This document shows positions 1 through 8,689 of a DNA stretch of 26,564 nt, in pieces (the first letter of the stretch is position 1; each line of letters begins with the position of its first letter). The notes under the pieces were generated by a model. It searched no databases, was not told the origin of the DNA, and was given only the letters and a program-made list of their open reading frames with translations. The stretch comes from Caldifarciminota bacterium UBA2202. Its GTDB lineage: Bacteria; Hydrothermota; 32-111. The stretch lies in NCBI GenBank assembly GCA_002327905.1, contig DCUY01000070.1:1-26564 (forward strand). The letters are read 5' to 3'. Made by a program: the position numbers and the translations under genes.

Positions 1-8
1 AGAACAAA

Positions 9-94
9 CGGAGAGACTGGGATTCGAACCCAGGAAGGGTTGCCCCTTACACGAACTCCAATCGTGCTCCTTCAACCAGCTCGGACATCTCTCC
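9..94 (-). tRNA. tRNA-Ser (anticodon GGA)
   Basis: Read on the minus strand, the sequence folds as a class II tRNA. The 7-bp acceptor stem pairs GGAGAGA (88-94) with its complement at 10-16. The anticodon loop TTGGAGT gives anticodon GGA (codons UCC/UCU). A long variable arm is present, as expected for serine, and the T arm contains GTTCGAATC. The discriminator base is G (position 9), normal for tRNA-Ser. The CCA end is not encoded (TTT follows), so it must be added after transcription. The gene lies 59 bp downstream of the pyrophosphatase stop codon and has its own promoter there. Confidence 0.97.
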
Positions 95-119
95 AGATTT
101 TTAGAACAATTTTGTTAAT

Positions 120-147
120 ATAATATTTCTATTTTCAATAAAGTCAA
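120..147 (-). promoter_or_regulatory. Promoter for tRNA-Ser
   Basis: On the minus strand TTGACT (142-147) is separated by 16 bp from TATTAT (120-125). The predicted start falls about 20 nt before the mature tRNA. The -35 box begins just after the hppA stop codon, so the tRNA can be transcribed independently of hppA. Seen by eye as a sigma70-like match; not tested. Confidence 0.6.
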
Positions 148-153
148 TAGAAA

Positions 154-2367
154 TCAGAAAATACTGTATGCCACTATGAGGCCGGCAGTAACAATCGAAA
201 CCATGCTCATGAGTTTAACAAGAATATTCAATGCAGGTCCTGCAGTGTCTTTCAGAGGGTCTCCTACCGTGTCTCCTATTACTGTCGCTTTATGGCTTTG
301 GCTTCCCTTTCCTCCGAGTTCTCCGCTCTCAACATATTTTTTTGCATTATCCCATGCACCTCCTGCATTTGCCATCATTATTGCAAGAGTGAAACCGCTT
401 CCCAAAGCTCCTGCAAGAAGTCCCAATACTCCTGCGACTCCCAAAACAAGTCCTATAAAAATAGGAGTCAATATTGCTATCATTGAAGGCACAATCATTT
501 CTATCTGCGCCGCTTTTGTAGAGATATTGACGCACTCGGCATAATCGGGTTTTGCGGTCCCCTCCATAATACCTTTGATTTCCCTGAACTGGCGCCTCAC
601 CTCCTCAACCATTTTACCTGCCGCCCGTCCGACCGCCTTTATTACAAATCCGGAGAAAAGAAAAGGCATCATTGCGCCTATGAATATTCCGACTAATACC
701 CTGAAATTAAGCAAATGCGCGTCAAACAGAGAGAGTATCTGAACAATATCCATATTCTCTATTCGGGCTTTAGTAAGAAGCTCTCCGCCGTATGATAAAA
801 TCCCTCCGGCCTTGTCAGCCATTGTTTCAAGAGCAATCTTTACTTCCTCAATGAATGCTGCAAGAAGAGCCAATGCAGTCAGAGCCGCAGAACCTATAGC
901 AAAACCCTTTCCTGTAGCTGCAGTTGTGTTTCCAAGAGCATCAAGAGAATCCGTTCTCTCCCTCACCTCTTCATTCTGTCCGCTCATCTGTGCGTTTCCG
1001 CCTGCATTGTCTGCAATTGGTCCGTAAGCATCAGTTGCAAGAGTTATACCTAAAGTGCTGAGCATTCCCACTGCGGCGACTGCAATTCCGTAAAGGCCCA
1101 TAGAAATATTTTTCACATCGAATCCTGATGCAAATAAAAATGAAAATACTATTCCGACAGAAACAGTAAGCACTATAAATCCGGTTGAAATCATTGACTC
1201 TCCAAGTCCGGCGAGAATCACTGTAGCAGGACCTGTCTTTGACTGCTCTGCAATGAACTTTGTCGGTTTGAATGCAAATGAAGTATAGTATTCTGTAATC
1301 TTTCCTATCATGATGCCTGACATAAGACCTACTACCATTGCGCCCCAGATTCCGAAATAACCTATTCCGGAATTATTTAAAAGAATTTTTATTACAAATA
1401 ATGAGAAAATTGCCATCAGTATTGAGCTAAGATTTATTCCCTTGTTCAAAGCCCCCATTAGTTCTTTTTGATTGGCTCCCTCTTTTGTTTTCACTGCATA
1501 AATTCCTGCAACTGAAGCTAATATGCCCACACCTGCAAGTATCATGGGAAGCATAACCATATTCAATGTCGCTTTTGGCGACAGAGATGCTGATGCCGCT
1601 CCGGCCGCTCCGAGCGCCGCAGTTGACAAAACAGCCCCGCAATAGCTTTCATAAAGGTCAGCTCCCATTCCAGCAACATCACCCACATTATCACCCACAT
1701 TATCAGCTATTACTGCGGGATTTCTGGGGTCATCCTCAGGTATGTTTGCCTCCACTTTTCCCACAAGGTCAGCTCCCACATCAGCGGCTTTTGTGAATAT
1801 TCCTCCTCCGACTCTTGCAAATAATGCCTGAGATGATGCTCCCATACCGAATGAAAGCATTGTGGTTGTAATTATGTGAAAATTCGAATGGTACACCTGT
1901 TTTAAAATCAAAAACCATATTGAAATGTCAAGAAGACCGAGGCCGACAACAGTCAAACCCATTACTGCGCCGCTTCTAAACGCAACTCTCAAAGCGCCGT
2001 CAAGAGATTTTTTAGCGGCCTGAGTTGTCCGCGAACTTGCCTGTGTTGCCATATTCATTCCTATAAATCCTGCAAGCCCCGAGAAGATGCCTCCCGTAAG
2101 GAAAGCAAATGGAGTCCATAATGATTGAACTTTTAATACAAAAGAGAGAAATCCTATGAATATAAAAGCGCAGATGAAAAAGATTCCGATTGCCTTGTAT
2201 TGTTGTTTAAGATATGTCATTGCGCCTGTTCTGACTGCCTGTGCGATTTCTTTCATCAGATCATCGCCTTCATCCAATTTTAGAGTGGATTTGTAAAAAA
2301 CATACGCAAAACTCAAAGCTATGACTGCTCCAAAAGGTGCAATCCAAAACAAGAAATCAGAACCCAT
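154..2367 (-). CDS. hppA: Membrane-bound ion-pumping pyrophosphatase (K+-dependent, possibly Na+-type)
   Basis: Integral membrane pyrophosphatase, 737 aa, with the many hydrophobic segments expected of this family (usually 15-17 helices). It hydrolyses cytosolic pyrophosphate and pumps H+ and/or Na+ out across the inner membrane. Visible signatures are DVGADLVGKVE (196-206), EDDPRNPAVIADNVGDNVGD (211-230) and GNTTAATGKG (479-488). Alanine at the position that is lysine in K+-independent enzymes (residue 483) places it in the K+-dependent group. Glu240 in ADLYESY matches the semi-conserved glutamate of characterised Na+-pumping enzymes such as that of Thermotoga maritima, so Na+ transport is plausible, but some H+ pumps share it. 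The ATG has a strong AGGAGG 7 nt upstream. The gene is monocistronic with its own candidate promoter. Family assignment is certain; ion specificity is inference. Confidence 0.97.
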   Translation of the reverse strand: MGSDFLFWIAPFGAVIALSFAYVFYKSTLKLDEGDDLMKEIAQAVRTGAMTYLKQQYKAIGIFFICAFIFIGFLSFVLKVQSLWTPFAFLTGGIFSGLAGFIGMNMATQASSRTTQAAKKSLDGALRVAFRSGAVMGLTVVGLGLLDISIWFLILKQVYHSNFHIITTTMLSFGMGASSQALFARVGGGIFTKAADVGADLVGKVEANIPEDDPRNPAVIADNVGDNVGDVAGMGADLYESYCGAVLSTAALGAAGAASASLSPKATLNMVMLPMILAGVGILASVAGIYAVKTKEGANQKELMGALNKGINLSSILMAIFSLFVIKILLNNSGIGYFGIWGAMVVGLMSGIMIGKITEYYTSFAFKPTKFIAEQSKTGPATVILAGLGESMISTGFIVLTVSVGIVFSFLFASGFDVKNISMGLYGIAVAAVGMLSTLGITLATDAYGPIADNAGGNAQMSGQNEEVRERTDSLDALGNTTAATGKGFAIGSAALTALALLAAFIEEVKIALETMADKAGGILSYGGELLTKARIENMDIVQILSLFDAHLLNFRVLVGIFIGAMMPFLFSGFVIKAVGRAAGKMVEEVRRQFREIKGIMEGTAKPDYAECVNISTKAAQIEMIVPSMIAILTPIFIGLVLGVAGVLGLLAGALGSGFTLAIMMANAGGAWDNAKKYVESGELGGKGSQSHKATVIGDTVGDPLKDTAGPALNILVKLMSMVSIVTAGLIVAYSIF

Positions 2368-2402
2368 AAAAATGCCTCCTAAGTTTAAAAAATAGCTATA
2401 TG

Positions 2403-2430
2403 ATTTTATTGATTTTTAAGAATAAATCAA
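2403..2430 (-). promoter_or_regulatory. Candidate promoter for hppA
   Basis: TTGATT (2425-2430), a 16-bp spacer, then TAAAAT (2403-2408) on the minus strand, giving a leader of roughly 30 nt that contains the AGGAGG ribosome site. The element overlaps an 8-bp AT-only inverted repeat (2408-2431). Its -35 match is weaker than those of the other promoters here. Confidence 0.4.
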
Positions 2431-2438
2431 TATTTTTC

Positions 2439-3227
2439 TTAAAAATTTAGATTCTTTATAAATGCTATTTCTTCCCTGATATTTTCATCGCAAATCACTT
2501 CTTTGCAGTTTTTTATTGAAGCAAGTGAAAATAAATCAAGCTGTTTTGATAAATCTTCAATTAAAAGAAATCTCCTTTGCCCCTTTATAGCTTTATTAAG
2601 CTCACTTTTGACTCTTCTTGATGAACCTGCGAGGACAAGTCCGAATTCATTTGATTTTATTTCAGATTTCACACTCTTCAGATTTTCAGAGAGCGCCGAC
2701 TCCTCAATATTGAAGTTTAAAGCTCTGAATATGGAGAATGAATCAGGTTTTGAGTTTTTGAATAGTATATTGAAATCATCTTCAGCCCCGTTTTCGTAAA
2801 GACTTACAGAGGATGCAGACTTTATTGTCCGTATTATCATTTTTCTTAGCCGTATATCAAATGAGGTAAGGTCAAAAAGAATATCAGGGACTCCTGCATA
2901 AACCGTGTGTTTCTTTATGCTGTCCAATTCAATAAATTTTGAGGGTGTCGGAATATTTTCATAATGGCTTTTATGCTTAAAAATATCCTTATAAAGCATG
3001 TGGTATTTGAAAAACATGAATTCTATCTGCGAATTTTTATAATGATTTTGAATTGTCCGTTCAATTGAATAAACATCCTGAATTGATTTCAGATTCTCAT
3101 TGAACAATACAGTAATTTTTAACGGATTTTCAAGAGTCTTCTGGATATTGAGAGTCTTCTTCAAACCATCAATGGAAGAGAGACGCCTGTTTATGAAATA
3201 ATCACTGAGAATTTTGATCATTTTCAT
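2439..3227 (-). CDS. Uncharacterised 262-aa protein, third gene of the decarboxylase operon
   Basis: I do not recognise this protein with confidence. It is 262 aa, rich in Lys, Ser and Ile, with no signal peptide or membrane span, so it is probably cytosolic. A central stretch around residues 113-165 (DILFDLTSFDIRLRKM, then SASSVSLYENG and KPDSFSIF) recalls the layout of a small Bacteroidota family (DUF6913-like), but the similarity is weak and from memory. The C-terminal third begins FGLVLAGSSRR and ends as an alpha/beta region (QRRFLLIEDLSKQL). Its start overlaps the end of the 90-aa gene upstream by 26 bp, which implies translational coupling with the decarboxylase operon. It has no cysteine-rich or other obvious catalytic motif. 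Confidence 0.75.
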   Translation of the reverse strand: MKMIKILSDYFINRRLSSIDGLKKTLNIQKTLENPLKITVLFNENLKSIQDVYSIERTIQNHYKNSQIEFMFFKYHMLYKDIFKHKSHYENIPTPSKFIELDSIKKHTVYAGVPDILFDLTSFDIRLRKMIIRTIKSASSVSLYENGAEDDFNILFKNSKPDSFSIFRALNFNIEESALSENLKSVKSEIKSNEFGLVLAGSSRRVKSELNKAIKGQRRFLLIEDLSKQLDLFSLASIKNCKEVICDENIREEIAFIKNLNF

Positions 3228-3474
3228 CTCCGTATATACTGTCGCGCACTACAGGTTTTATAAAGACATCCTCTCTCTTTGAGAGAAGATCCTTCAATAT
3301 TGATTTAAGAGCGCTCACTCTGGCAGACATAGGAAGCACTCTGTTTAAAATAATGCATTCCTTATCTTTATATTTGCAGTATCCTCCGTCTCCGGTGATT
3401 GTTTCATACTTGACTTGAATGCCCATTTCCGACAATGCGTCTTCCATCTCTTTCAACAATTCTTTTTTGTTCAT
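3202..3474 (-). CDS. Small conserved-looking protein (90 aa), function unknown
   Basis: A 90-aa soluble protein. The core reads GGYCKYKDKECIILNR (residues 31-46), followed by a helical segment and FIKPVVRDSIYG (71-82). A pattern of this kind (GGxC, an 'I-I-x-N' strand, a helix, then 'KPxxRxxI') occurs in small hypothetical proteins that I associate with Bacteroidota and relatives; this is recall, not a search result. The start codon overlaps the decarboxylase stop in an ATGA arrangement (3471-3474), so it is translationally coupled to the decarboxylase, and it overlaps the 262-aa gene downstream. Function unknown; a role linked to the decarboxylase is only an inference from position. Confidence 0.8.
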   Translation of the reverse strand: MNKKELLKEMEDALSEMGIQVKYETITGDGGYCKYKDKECIILNRVLPMSARVSALKSILKDLLSKREDVFIKPVVRDSIYGDENDQNSQ

Positions 3475-5303
3475 TTTCTTTCCTTTACTACTTTTATCTT
3501 TCCTTTTGCAATTCCGTGAATTTCTATGTCATCTGAAGAAATTATCTTCAATATGTTTTCAATATGCCTGTTTGTAACAAGCTGTCCGGGGATTATCAGA
3601 GGAATACCCGGAGGATAAGGAACAATCATGTTCGAAGAGATTCTGTTGTCGCACACTTTGAGGTCAAGCCACTCCCCTTCGGACTGGTATGCTTCAAAGG
3701 GAGGAATCTTCACATCAAGATCATCCCAATGGAAAAAGTGGCTCTGATCAGAAAGCTCTCTCTTTTCATATTTGAAATTTTTCAGCACTTTGAGAAGATG
3801 CCTGACCATATTTGTTGTGGTCCCTACACCCAAGAGTAATGTGAAGCTCTTGTAGTTTATCTTCTCCACTATGATATTGTTTCTGATCAAATAATTCCAA
3901 ATCTGCTTTTTTGTAATTCCGGCAAAAGAAAAATTGACTACTATTCGTGAATAGTCAATTAAAATCTCATTTATGTCTTCAAAATACCCTCTCAGATATG
4001 ACTTTCTTAAAACTTTGAATTCCTCCATTCTGTCAATCTCTTCCACAATGATGGTGTAATATTTTTTTAAACGTTCAAGAACCTGTTTGCCTTCAATTGA
4101 CATCATTTTTCTTGAAACATCAATGGATGCAACCATAGGGTAAAAAGGCGATGTCGATGAGAAGAACATATAATTTTCATAAAAGTCCCTCTTCCTATCG
4201 CTGAAATCCTTGTCATTCACATGTATGACGGATGACTGGGAAAAACCGCCCATAGTTTTGTGAATTGACTGAACAACATAATCAGCTCCGGATTGAAGGG
4301 CATCAGGATAATAGTCAGTGTGAAAATGCATATGCGCCCCCCATGCTTCGTCAACAAAAACTTTCATTTTAAAGGAGTGCGCATAATCTATTATATCAGG
4401 AAGATAATATCTCAGCCCGTCGTAAGTGGGGACAGTCAGAGAGAGAAGTTTCGCGTCTTTGTTCTCCTCTATCTGTTTTAGAACAATCTCTTTTCTTGTG
4501 GGAAGTATTATTCCGAAATCCGGATGAAAGTTTGCCTTTAAAAATATCGGATTTGCGCCGGAGACAATTATTGAATGAATTATTGATTTGTGCATATTTC
4601 TGTCAACTATTACCTTATCTCCTTTATTCAAAAGAGTCATATAAACTATTTTATTTGATGTGGAGGTTCCGAGAACATTTATAAATGAAGCTAAAGTGCC
4701 GTAAGCATTTGAAAGGAGCCTCTCTGCATCCTTGAATGCGCCCGTATGGGATAGCAGAGACCCGAATGAAGGGTCAGAGACGGATGTGTCGGTTAGGAAA
4801 ATATTGTTTTTATAGAACCTTTTGAAATCCCTCACTGAAGCGAATTTTTCAAAACCCGCACCGCCAACATGACCAGGAGTGTGCCATCTCTGCTTCTTGC
4901 TTCTTGCAAGTTTCTTCAGCTGAGAGAAAAACGGAGTGGAGAACCTTCTTGAATAGAAAAACTCAATTATTACTTTCCCAAGGTCATCCGAATCTGTGAA
5001 GTATTTGCAGTTTTTATGGTCTATGTTCGGTTTCTCCGAGTAATTGTATATGAATATTTCAGACTGGTTGTTATAGAAGAGTATCGTATTGATAATATCC
5101 ATCTCATACTGCTTGGTGTCAATAATTACTCCGTCATACAGGGTGTCTTCAAGATTTGACTCGGAATATTTAAATTTGAGATTGAATCTGATTTTGAAAG
5201 TATAATTGTTGAGTTTAACAATGGAGTTGCTGTATTTTCTGTACTTCTTTACTTTATCCTTTCTCTCGGATACTATTATGATGTCATAATTAATTGAAGC
5301 CAT
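3471..5303 (-). CDS. Orn/Lys/Arg decarboxylase family PLP enzyme
   Basis: A fold-type I pyridoxal-phosphate decarboxylase of 610 aa, which would convert a basic amino acid (ornithine, lysine or arginine) to its polyamine with release of CO2. Residues 1-120 look like the receiver-like 'wing' domain of this family. HTPGHVGG (141-148), GTSTSN (212-217) and VDEAWGAHMHFH (317-328) are family motifs, and SIHKT (346-350) holds the PLP-binding Lys349. The length lies between the short SpeA-like (about 490 aa) and the large inducible enzymes (about 715-755 aa). The DEAWGAH motif resembles the SpeA-like and actinobacterial branch rather than E. coli CadA/AdiA. Substrate cannot be read from sequence. 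It is the first gene of a three-gene operon with two small unknown proteins and has its own promoter; GAGG precedes the ATG. Confidence 0.93.
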   Translation of the reverse strand: MASINYDIIIVSERKDKVKKYRKYSNSIVKLNNYTFKIRFNLKFKYSESNLEDTLYDGVIIDTKQYEMDIINTILFYNNQSEIFIYNYSEKPNIDHKNCKYFTDSDDLGKVIIEFFYSRRFSTPFFSQLKKLARSKKQRWHTPGHVGGAGFEKFASVRDFKRFYKNNIFLTDTSVSDPSFGSLLSHTGAFKDAERLLSNAYGTLASFINVLGTSTSNKIVYMTLLNKGDKVIVDRNMHKSIIHSIIVSGANPIFLKANFHPDFGIILPTRKEIVLKQIEENKDAKLLSLTVPTYDGLRYYLPDIIDYAHSFKMKVFVDEAWGAHMHFHTDYYPDALQSGADYVVQSIHKTMGGFSQSSVIHVNDKDFSDRKRDFYENYMFFSSTSPFYPMVASIDVSRKMMSIEGKQVLERLKKYYTIIVEEIDRMEEFKVLRKSYLRGYFEDINEILIDYSRIVVNFSFAGITKKQIWNYLIRNNIIVEKINYKSFTLLLGVGTTTNMVRHLLKVLKNFKYEKRELSDQSHFFHWDDLDVKIPPFEAYQSEGEWLDLKVCDNRISSNMIVPYPPGIPLIIPGQLVTNRHIENILKIISSDDIEIHGIAKGKIKVVKERK

Positions 5304-5323
5304 TAGTCCTCATAGTTATTGAT

Positions 5324-5351
5324 ATTATGTTAATATTTACGCTTTTGTCAA
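5324..5351 (-). promoter_or_regulatory. Promoter of the decarboxylase operon
   Basis: TTGACA (5346-5351), 16 bp, CATAAT (5324-5329) on the minus strand, in the 54-bp gap between rimO and the decarboxylase. The predicted leader is about 14 nt and contains GAGG ahead of the ATG. Confidence 0.65.
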
Positions 5352-5357
5352 GGTTTT

Positions 5358-6632
5358 TCATGCAAAATATGTATAGTTCTTTACACCAAGAATTTTAATT
5401 TTCATTATTGTATTTAACTTAATTTTTCGGTTCAGAGATATAAGAGAGGAGTCAATAATCGGGGCATCTTCAATGAGACGGCCAACGAAATAATTATTCT
5501 CCTCGCGGGTGAATACAGCATCCTTTACTCTGCCGACATTTGCAAGCATTCCGTTTTTCGCTGTTTTTTTGTAAATTTTAATTATCGCATTGAATCTCTC
5601 AATCTTTATTTTTTCAGGCAATTTGCTCTTAATTTCAAATGCGGGAGTTTCCTCTTCATCCGAATAAATAAAAATCCCGAGTTTGTCTATGTATCCCTTC
5701 TCTATAAAATCGGCAAGCATCTTAAAATCCCGTTCTGTCTCTCCGGGAAAACCAACCATTACAGACGAGCGAAGAAGCAGTGATTCCGCTTTTGCGTATT
5801 CAGCCACTTTTATGGGATTCTCCTGAGCTCTTCCCATATTTTTAAGAATTTTATTTGAAACATGCTGAAAAGGAATATCAATATATTTTATGAATTTATC
5901 TGAACTTTTTATTGAGTCAATCACTGAATAGACTGACTTATCCGGAAATACATAAAGAAGCCTGAAAAGCAGGTCACTCTCCTTTTCGGATAGGTCTTTT
6001 ATCAAGTCATTTAAAAAATATTTCGAATATATGTCTCTTCCGTAGAGTGATGTGTCCTCAGAGACAAGATTGAATTCTTTGTAGCCGCTTTTTGACAAAA
6101 CATTGATTTCACTGAATATATTATTTTTCTTTCTTGATCTTATTTTGCCTCTTATAGATGGTATGGCGCAAAAAGCGCATCTTCTCGAACACCCTTCGGA
6201 AAGTTTTATATATGTGTGAAATGAATCGAAAGCCAGCCTATTCCTGCACTCATGGTATTTTCCCGGATTGTCATTTACAATGTGAATTTCTTTCCCCTGC
6301 TTTAAGGAAGTCGCCAAAACTGCAGAGTGTTTCTGCGGTTCAGTTCCGAGAACCCATTTAACTGCACCGAATTCTTCAGAAAACTTTTTCCCCACTCTCT
6401 GCGGATAACAGCCTGTTACAATCAATTTCCCTGTTGATTTGAATTTCTCAATCATCTCTTCAGTCTCTCGTCTGGCATCATTGATAAATGAGCAGGTATT
6501 GAGAAGAATATAATCGCATTCTTGAAAATCATCAGTCAGAACAAAACCTTTTTTTGTTAATTTTCCAAGAAGGTATTCAAGGTCTATTTGGTTCTTAACG
6601 CAACCGAGGGATATAGGCAGAATTTTTTTCAC
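5358..6632 (-). CDS. rimO: Ribosomal protein S12 methylthiotransferase RimO
   Basis: Radical-SAM methylthiotransferase (424 aa) that adds a methylthio group to an aspartate of ribosomal protein S12. The N-terminal MTTase domain carries its three cluster cysteines at Cys11 (SLGCVKNQID), Cys47 (LNTCSFIND) and Cys75 (TGCYPQR). The radical-SAM cluster motif is EGCSRRCAFCAIPSIRG, with Cys148, Cys152 and Cys155. A C-terminal TRAM domain contains GRLIEDAPIID, typical of RimO rather than MiaB. The start is GTG and overlaps the stop of the TPR gene upstream (GTGA, 6629-6632), so the two are coupled. Length is normal for the family. Confidence 0.95.
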   Translation of the reverse strand: MKKILPISLGCVKNQIDLEYLLGKLTKKGFVLTDDFQECDYILLNTCSFINDARRETEEMIEKFKSTGKLIVTGCYPQRVGKKFSEEFGAVKWVLGTEPQKHSAVLATSLKQGKEIHIVNDNPGKYHECRNRLAFDSFHTYIKLSEGCSRRCAFCAIPSIRGKIRSRKKNNIFSEINVLSKSGYKEFNLVSEDTSLYGRDIYSKYFLNDLIKDLSEKESDLLFRLLYVFPDKSVYSVIDSIKSSDKFIKYIDIPFQHVSNKILKNMGRAQENPIKVAEYAKAESLLLRSSVMVGFPGETERDFKMLADFIEKGYIDKLGIFIYSDEEETPAFEIKSKLPEKIKIERFNAIIKIYKKTAKNGMLANVGRVKDAVFTREENNYFVGRLIEDAPIIDSSLISLNRKIKLNTIMKIKILGVKNYTYFA

Positions 6633-8689
6633 TTTAGATTATCAAGCTGTATTTTAAGTTTGTTTATCACTTCAATGTCTGTTGCCATGAGAAGAGCCTT
6701 CTCCGCAAAAATTACAGCTTCTTTCTTTTCACCCAATAGCATTGAAGATACGGAACAATCGAGAAGAGCCATTGCCGCCATATTGCGATTATCGGAGAAA
6801 AGTTCGACAGCCCTTAAATAAGCGGTTTTTGCTTCGCTGTATCTTTTCTGTTCAAAGAGTTTCTTGCCGAATATTCTATACAGAGACCCTTCTACAAATG
6901 GAGTCCTCTCGCTTCCCTCTTCGGAAACGAATTTTTTCAGATATTCAATGTCATAGATTTCATAGTATATCATGGCTCTCTTTATCATGGAACTGTCTTT
7001 GAAAGCATTTTCTTCCCTTGACAAAGCGTCAAGCATAAAAAGAGCTCCGTCAATATTCTTCATTTCTTTTAATGATAAAGCGGTGATATACGACGACTCG
7101 CTCTTGGATTCCCTTAAATCCGAAGAATATTTCAGATACAACTCGACTATCTGCTGATATTCCTTTTTGGCGAACAATTCGCGCATATACTGTATAAACA
7201 AAGCTTCAAACTTTTCAGGCCTGTACTTCTTAATATTCATTACAATTCTTTGAATCTGTTCGGCAGAACATGTCTTAACAATCGTCGCGCATAAATTTGA
7301 AGCATATAAAGGAATATTTTCGCTCTCTGGAAATTCTTTATCAAGATTGTCAAAAGCCCAGATTCTCAGAGATTCACTCTCTGCCTCTTTTATTATAGTC
7401 TCGTATGTCTCCCTTCTCATCGGATTGCCTGTCTCTTTGGCTATAAAATCAAGGTAAGCGGATATGCTGTCACTGTAAAGACGGTCCTTATAGTCAATAA
7501 AATACTTCATGAAGACAAGCTTCTCAGCGAAAAAAGTCGGGTGCTTCAATTTTGACATAAAAAGTTTTGATTTCTGATAATTTTTTTGATAAAAATACGA
7601 CTGTGCAAGAAGTTGAAAAGCATACTGCGTTAGTTCGTCGTCCGGATATCTTTCAGTAAACTCTGATAATTTGCTTGCCGCTTTTTTGAAATCTCCTTTT
7701 AAAAAGAATCCCTTACCGTCAAGAAATTCCGCATTTTTCTTGAAATCGGATTTTGACGCATCCATTTTTACAAATGTCAGATACTCTTCCATTTTATCAT
7801 ATTCTCCAAGCATGAAGTAGTTTTTTCCAATCAGATAATACGCATTGCCGAGAAGAACACTGTTGGAATCGGTTCCAAGAACAACATCCTGAAGAGCCAT
7901 TATTGATCTCTTAAAATATCCTTTGTTATAAAGAATCTGGCCCTTAATATATTTAAGATTCAGCATTCTTTCGAAAGAAGGATATTGGGTCTCAAATAGT
8001 TCAATAATAGTCATCGTATTTGAATAATCCTTTTTTTTGTAATAAATATTAAGCATCATGTAGGACCTCTGCGGCTCTATCCTCGCGCTCTCTATTCCTG
8101 TTAAAAGCTTCAAAGCGCATTCATCGTCATTTTTCAGATAAGAAACCATGCTTTTCATCAACACCGAGTAATCGTCATTTTGATTTTTTAGAAGTTCAAG
8201 CACCTTTGAATGCTCTTCTAAATTGAAATAGCATGCTGCCTTTATAATTTTTACTATGCTGTCAACCCCCATGTCAGAATCCAAGCCGATAGAATTCAAA
8301 ACATTGATTGCATCTTCATATTTTCCAAGATTATACAAAGCGCTGGCTTTTATTATTTTCTGCTGATAATTTGAAGCGGAAGCGGATATTATTTTATCAT
8401 ATTCTTTTTTTTTGAAAAGCGCATAAAGATCATCTTCATTTCTGAGTTTATCGGAATCCAGATAAAATGCCTCTCTGAATTCCTTAATGTAAATATTGTC
8501 ATATCTCAGGGAAGATGAAAAAATCTGAGCTGACTGAATATCATTATCTTTTGAATCCAAGCAGAAAGAATCAATTTCTCCGCTTATATCGAATAAACCC
8601 TCATCAAATCCGAATACGGCAATGCCGGAAATAAACACAAATAATAGAAATGTAGAACCTTTGATTGCGAGTGAAGATTTATGAGACAT
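6629..8689 (-). CDS. Exported tetratricopeptide-repeat protein
   Basis: A 686-aa protein made almost entirely of paired helices with TPR-like spacing (for example YALFKKKEYDKIISASA, LGKYEDAINVLNSIG, KNYFMLGEYDKMEEYL), the type used as a scaffold in envelope assembly or peptide-binding proteins. I chose the ATG at 8689: it gives a clear signal peptide (MSHKSS, then a hydrophobic core GSTFLLFVFISGIAVFG) and only an 11-bp overlap with the DUF362 gene. An in-frame ATG at 8734 would add 15 hydrophilic residues and overlap that gene by 56 bp. The protein is therefore predicted periplasmic or anchored in the inner membrane. It lies between the DUF362 protein and rimO and overlaps both. Specific function is not evident; outer-membrane assembly is a guess from architecture only. 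Confidence 0.88.
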   Translation of the reverse strand: MSHKSSLAIKGSTFLLFVFISGIAVFGFDEGLFDISGEIDSFCLDSKDNDIQSAQIFSSSLRYDNIYIKEFREAFYLDSDKLRNEDDLYALFKKKEYDKIISASASNYQQKIIKASALYNLGKYEDAINVLNSIGLDSDMGVDSIVKIIKAACYFNLEEHSKVLELLKNQNDDYSVLMKSMVSYLKNDDECALKLLTGIESARIEPQRSYMMLNIYYKKKDYSNTMTIIELFETQYPSFERMLNLKYIKGQILYNKGYFKRSIMALQDVVLGTDSNSVLLGNAYYLIGKNYFMLGEYDKMEEYLTFVKMDASKSDFKKNAEFLDGKGFFLKGDFKKAASKLSEFTERYPDDELTQYAFQLLAQSYFYQKNYQKSKLFMSKLKHPTFFAEKLVFMKYFIDYKDRLYSDSISAYLDFIAKETGNPMRRETYETIIKEAESESLRIWAFDNLDKEFPESENIPLYASNLCATIVKTCSAEQIQRIVMNIKKYRPEKFEALFIQYMRELFAKKEYQQIVELYLKYSSDLRESKSESSYITALSLKEMKNIDGALFMLDALSREENAFKDSSMIKRAMIYYEIYDIEYLKKFVSEEGSERTPFVEGSLYRIFGKKLFEQKRYSEAKTAYLRAVELFSDNRNMAAMALLDCSVSSMLLGEKKEAVIFAEKALLMATDIEVINKLKIQLDNLK

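Noticed and set aside
176..544. Plus-strand open frames opposite hppA and many other genes (for example 812-1027, 9968-10306, 12841-13260)
   Set aside because: They lie antisense to well-supported genes, lack recognisable domains and ribosome sites, and have codon content dictated by the opposite strand.
2408..2431. Inverted repeat ATTGATTT...AAATCAAT upstream of hppA
   Set aside because: AT-only stem with no T run in the right place; likely chance in AT-rich DNA or simply part of the promoter.
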